DNA from: JBIOWF01 sp044868295
Lineage (GTDB): Bacteria; Actinomycetota; Actinomycetes; Streptosporangiales; Streptosporangiaceae
Length of the DNA: 25,836 nt
Assembly: GCA_044868295.1 (NCBI GenBank)
Contig: JBIOWF010000169.1
Span: 1-25,836 of the forward strand
Direction: 5' to 3'
A program made the translations under genes and the position numbers. This document shows positions 22,814 through 25,836 of this stretch, piece by piece; the stretch's first letter is position 1; each line of letters opens with the position of its first letter. Below the pieces are notes generated by a model. The model did not search any database and was not told the origin of the DNA. It was given only the letters and a program-made list of their open reading frames with translations.

Positions 22814-24550
22814 TCAATGGGGGTCGGGGGTGAAGACCGGGACGATCTCGGGGGCGCCCATCCTGATGGCGTCCGCCTCCTGATCGGTGTCCTGCTCCTG
22901 GGAGGCCCGCTCCGCCTCGACGCGCTTGGTGAAGTATTCCACCTCGCGTTTGACCTGCTCGGCGTCCCAGCCGAGCGGTCCGGCCATCAGCTCGGCGGCC
23001 TCCTGGGCGACCGCGAGGCCGCGGTGGAAGGTCTCGATGGAGATGTGGGTGCGCCGGGTCAACGCGTCGTTGAGGTGCCGGGCGCCCTCGTGGGTGGCGG
23101 CGTAGACGATCTCGGCCCGCAGGTAGTCGTCCGCGCCGGACAGCGGCCGCGCGAGCGAGGGGTCCTCCTCGATGAGCACCAGCACCTCGTCGATCATGGA
23201 GCCATAACGCTGGAGCAGGTGCTCGATCCGGGCCACGTGCAGGCCGGATGACTGGGCGAGCCGGTGCCGGGAGTTCCAGAGCGCCTGGTACCCCTCCGCT
23301 CCGGCGAGGGGCACCCGATCGGTGCAGGAGGGCGGGACACGCTGGTCCAAGCCGTGGGCGACCGCGTCCACCGCGTCACCGGCCATGACCCGATAGGTCG
23401 TGAACTTTCCACCGGCGATCATGACCAGCCCCGGCACCGGGTGCGCCACCACGTGCTCGCGGGAGAGCTTGGACGTCTGCTCCGACTCCCCCCGCAGCAG
23501 CGGCCGCAGCCCTGCGTAGACGCCCTCGACGTCGTCCCTGGTCAACGGCACGGACAGGACGGCATTGACATGATCGAGCACGTAGTCGATGTCCACCCGC
23601 GAGGCGGCCGGGTGGGCCCGGCCGAGCGTCCACTCCGTGTCCGTGGTCCCGATGATCCAGTGCCGACCCCACGGGATCACGAAAAGGACCGATTTCTCGG
23701 TACGCAGGATGATCCCGGTGAGCGAGTGGATCCGGTCCCTGGGCACCAGGAGGTGGATGCCCTTGGACGCCTTGACGTGGATCTGGCCACGCCCGCCGAC
23801 CAGCTCCTGGATGTCGTCGGTCCAGACTCCGGTGGCGTTGACCACCTGCCGGGCGCGCACGTCCAGCTCGGCCCCGGTCTCCAGGTCACGCACCCGGACA
23901 CCGGTGACACGCTCCCCCTCCCGGAGAAAGCCGATCACCTGCGCGCGCGAGGCCACGTGCGCCCCGTAGGTGGCGGCCGTGCGCAGCATGGTCATCACGT
24001 AGCGGGCGTCGTCGACCTGGGCGTCCCAGTACTGCACGGCGCCGGTGAACGCCGACCGCTTCAACGCGGGCGCCAGCCGCAGCGCGCGCCTCCTCGACAG
24101 GTGCCGGTGGCCGGGGACGCCGCGTGTGAACCCGAAGGAGAAGCCCAGTGTGTCGTAGAGCACCAGCCCCGCCCCGACGTAGGGCCGTTCCCAGCCGGGG
24201 TGGGTCAGCGGGAACAGGAAGGGAACCGGCCGGACGAGGTGGGGCGCGATTCGCTGGAGCAGCAGCGCCCGCTCCTGCAACGCTTCGCGGACCAGGTCGA
24301 AGTTGAGCTGCTCCAGGTAGCGCAGGCCTCCGTGGATCAGCTTCGACGATCGCGACGAGGTGCCCGAGGCGAAGTCCCGTGCCTCCACGAGGCCCGCCGA
24401 AAGTCCCCTGGTGACGGCGTCGAGCGCGACTCCCGCGCCCACCACGCCGCCGCCGACCACGACCACGTCCAGTTCCTGTGATTCCATCTGGGCCAGTGCG
24501 GCGAAACGCTCGGCCGGGCCGAGCCTTGCTGTGCCCATCCGCGCCGTCAT
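22814..24550 (-). CDS. glpD: Glycerol-3-phosphate dehydrogenase, FAD-dependent
   Basis: This 578-residue flavoenzyme oxidises glycerol-3-phosphate to dihydroxyacetone phosphate at the membrane and passes electrons to the quinone pool. The FAD-binding dinucleotide motif GGGVVGAG is at 33-40, followed by ASGTSSRSSKLIHGGLRYLE, which contacts flavin in this family, and a C-terminal GlpD helical domain containing EIVYAATHEGARHLNDALTR. Length fits actinobacterial GlpD. The ATG at 24550 has AAGGGAG 4 nt upstream; an in-frame ATG at 24538 is less favoured. It converges with the ATPase-partner gene (49-nt gap) and diverges from nagA. No glpF or glpK is next to it. The acidic tail (about 545-570) is an extension whose role is unknown. 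Confidence 0.95.
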   Translation of the reverse strand: MTARMGTARLGPAERFAALAQMESQELDVVVVGGGVVGAGVALDAVTRGLSAGLVEARDFASGTSSRSSKLIHGGLRYLEQLNFDLVREALQERALLLQRIAPHLVRPVPFLFPLTHPGWERPYVGAGLVLYDTLGFSFGFTRGVPGHRHLSRRRALRLAPALKRSAFTGAVQYWDAQVDDARYVMTMLRTAATYGAHVASRAQVIGFLREGERVTGVRVRDLETGAELDVRARQVVNATGVWTDDIQELVGGRGQIHVKASKGIHLLVPRDRIHSLTGIILRTEKSVLFVIPWGRHWIIGTTDTEWTLGRAHPAASRVDIDYVLDHVNAVLSVPLTRDDVEGVYAGLRPLLRGESEQTSKLSREHVVAHPVPGLVMIAGGKFTTYRVMAGDAVDAVAHGLDQRVPPSCTDRVPLAGAEGYQALWNSRHRLAQSSGLHVARIEHLLQRYGSMIDEVLVLIEEDPSLARPLSGADDYLRAEIVYAATHEGARHLNDALTRRTHISIETFHRGLAVAQEAAELMAGPLGWDAEQVKREVEYFTKRVEAERASQEQDTDQEADAIRMGAPEIVPVFTPDPH

Positions 24551-24583
24551 GAGACTCCCTTACCCGTCGGTAGCCATCACCAC

Positions 24584-24589
24584 ATACTA
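24584..24589 (-). promoter_or_regulatory. Candidate glpD -10 box (TAGTAT)
   Basis: TAGTAT on the minus strand fits a -10 hexamer about 34 nt before the glpD ATG. The -35 region is not a clear match. It lies in the 148-nt gap shared with divergent nagA. Confidence 0.35.
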
Positions 24590-24642
24590 TCTTGGCACCA
24601 GATGGTTGATGATCTTCAAAATGGCCGCTGACGTGCGACAAT

Positions 24643-24665
24643 CACGGAGGGCCACCCTCCCCGTG
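24643..24665 (+). promoter_or_regulatory. Inverted repeat in the nagA leader or promoter region
   Basis: CACGGAGGG and CCCTCCCCGTG pair around a CCA loop with a two-base bulge. It lies 33 nt before the nagA ATG and could be an mRNA hairpin or an operator. It does not resemble the DasR consensus (TGGTCTAGACCA). Confidence 0.3.
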
Positions 24666-24698
24666 AATTCGGCCACAATCTCGGTGAAGGATAGGGGC

Positions 24699-25832
24699 AT
24701 GAGCACCACTCTCTCCGACGCCCGCATCGTCACGCCTGACGGAGTGCACGACGGCTGGCTCACGATCGAGGACGGCCGGATAACCCACATCGGGCGCGGT
24801 CCGGCGCCCGGCGACGGCCAGAGCCTGCGCGGTCGCACGGTCGTTCCCGGCTTCGTCGACATCCACACCCATGGCGGGGCCGGAGGGTCCTACCCCGACG
24901 GCGATCCGGAGACGGCCCGCGAGATCGCGGACTTCCACCTCGGCCGGGGCACCACGACGACCATCGCCAGCCTGGTCACCGCGACTCCCGACGACCTCGC
25001 CCGGGCCGCGTCCGCCCTCGCCGACCTGTGCGAGCAGGGCATCCTCGCCGGCATCCACTTCGAGGGGCCCTACATCGCGAGGAGTCGCTGCGGAGCGCAC
25101 AACCCGGCACTGCTGCGCCGGCCGGACCGGGACGAGTTCCGCGCTCTGGTCAAGGCCGGGCGCGGCCACGTGCGCATGCTGACCATCGCGGCCGAGCTGC
25201 CCACCGCGCTCGACGTCATCAGGGACGCCGTGGCCGAGAACGTGATCGCCGCCCTCGGGCACAGCGACGCCACCTACGAGCAGACGATCGCGGGCATCGA
25301 GGCGGGGGGAAGCGTCGCCACCCACCTCTACAACGCGATGCCGCCGCTGAACCACCGCGACCCCGGCCCGATCGCCGCGTTGCTCCAGGACGAGCGGGTC
25401 ACCGTCGAGCTCATCAACGACGGCGTCCACGTCCACCCGGCGATGCTGCGGCTGGCCATGCACGAGGCGGGCGCGAGCCGTACCGCACTGATAACCGACG
25501 CCATGGCGGCGACCGGCATGGGCGACGGGCGGTATCCGCTCGGCCCGATGACGGTCGACGTCGAGGACGGCGTGGCCAGGCTCACGGAGGGCGGCTCGAT
25601 CGCGGGCAGCACGCTCACCATGGATGTGGCGTTCAAACGCACGGTCGAGCAGGTCGGGCTCTCGCTGGTGGACACGGCCCGGATGGCCTCGCTGACCCCC
25701 GCCCGAGCGCTCGGCCAGGGCGACGAGATCGGCTCGATCACCATCGGCAAGCGCGCCGACCTGGTCGTTCTCGACGACGCCCTCGAAGTCCAGGGCGTGA
25801 TGAAGCAGGGTGTCTGGGTCCGTCAGGCCTGA
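24699..25832 (+). CDS. nagA: N-acetylglucosamine-6-phosphate deacetylase
   Basis: This 377-residue cytoplasmic amidohydrolase deacetylates GlcNAc-6-phosphate to glucosamine-6-phosphate, feeding amino sugars from chitin or cell-wall turnover into glycolysis or new wall. It has the metal motif HTHGG (H56, H58), HFEGPY with metal ligand E122, GHSDAT with H188, ATHLYNAM with H209, and LITDAMAATG with the catalytic D267. Length is usual for NagA (about 380). The ATG at 24699 has AAGGA 7 nt upstream; longer upstream frames are not supported. The gene is complete, with the stop 4 nt before the window end. Whether nagB or a sugar transporter follows cannot be seen. Confidence 0.95.
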   Translation: MSTTLSDARIVTPDGVHDGWLTIEDGRITHIGRGPAPGDGQSLRGRTVVPGFVDIHTHGGAGGSYPDGDPETAREIADFHLGRGTTTTIASLVTATPDDLARAASALADLCEQGILAGIHFEGPYIARSRCGAHNPALLRRPDRDEFRALVKAGRGHVRMLTIAAELPTALDVIRDAVAENVIAALGHSDATYEQTIAGIEAGGSVATHLYNAMPPLNHRDPGPIAALLQDERVTVELINDGVHVHPAMLRLAMHEAGASRTALITDAMAATGMGDGRYPLGPMTVDVEDGVARLTEGGSIAGSTLTMDVAFKRTVEQVGLSLVDTARMASLTPARALGQGDEIGSITIGKRADLVVLDDALEVQGVMKQGVWVRQA

Positions 25833-25836
25833 CGCC

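Noticed and set aside
24551..24698. DasR-type operator upstream of nagA
   Set aside because: The only short palindrome near the consensus is ACCAGATGGT, whose half-sites are in the opposite order to TGGTCTAGACCA.

Overview
The window is chromosomal DNA from a high-GC actinobacterium. GTG starts are frequent, third codon positions are G/C-rich, several promoters look leaderless, and the gene families (GabD2-type aldehyde dehydrogenase, GGQG-type Ser/Thr kinases, CDP-glycerol transferase fused to a GT2 domain) fit the Streptosporangiaceae or a related family. This placement is an inference from style; no rRNA or other marker gene is present. I see no tRNA, insertion sequence, integrase, CRISPR array or phage gene.

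Layout. The left edge (1-145, minus) is the N-terminus of a Ser/Thr protein kinase. From 265 to about 7611 a three-gene minus-strand operon encodes surface-glycan enzymes: a GT2 protein with a long novel N-terminal part, a second GT2 protein coupled to it by a GTGA overlap, and a 1193-residue fusion of a GT2 domain to a CDP-glycerol glycerophosphotransferase. Divergent from it (7998-9589, plus) are two tandem secreted NodB-type polysaccharide deacetylases. A membrane acyltransferase-3 protein (minus) overlaps the second deacetylase tail to tail. Together, 265-10745 forms a cell-envelope polymer block: polymer synthesis, sugar transfer, deacetylation and acylation.

The middle holds housekeeping metabolism on the minus strand: guaA (GMP synthase) and gabD2 (succinic semialdehyde dehydrogenase). 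Divergent from gabD2 is a transmembrane Ser/Thr kinase with a DPRA-repeat linker and an external sensor-like domain. It is followed by a beta-propeller lipoprotein, with a 31-bp tandem repeat between them.

From 19209 to 22764 a tight two-gene unit encodes a compact SNF2/RapA-like ATPase and a 633-residue partner with a coiled coil, a four-cysteine zinc ribbon and an unrecognised C-terminal domain. The partner looks like the detached C-terminal part of RapA-like proteins plus a new module, and it is the best candidate for an undescribed system. The right end carries glpD (minus) and nagA (plus), divergently transcribed.

Short in-frame or intergenic tandem duplications recur (15-bp, 18-bp, 28-bp, 31-bp and the DPRA array), which suggests the locus is prone to slippage.
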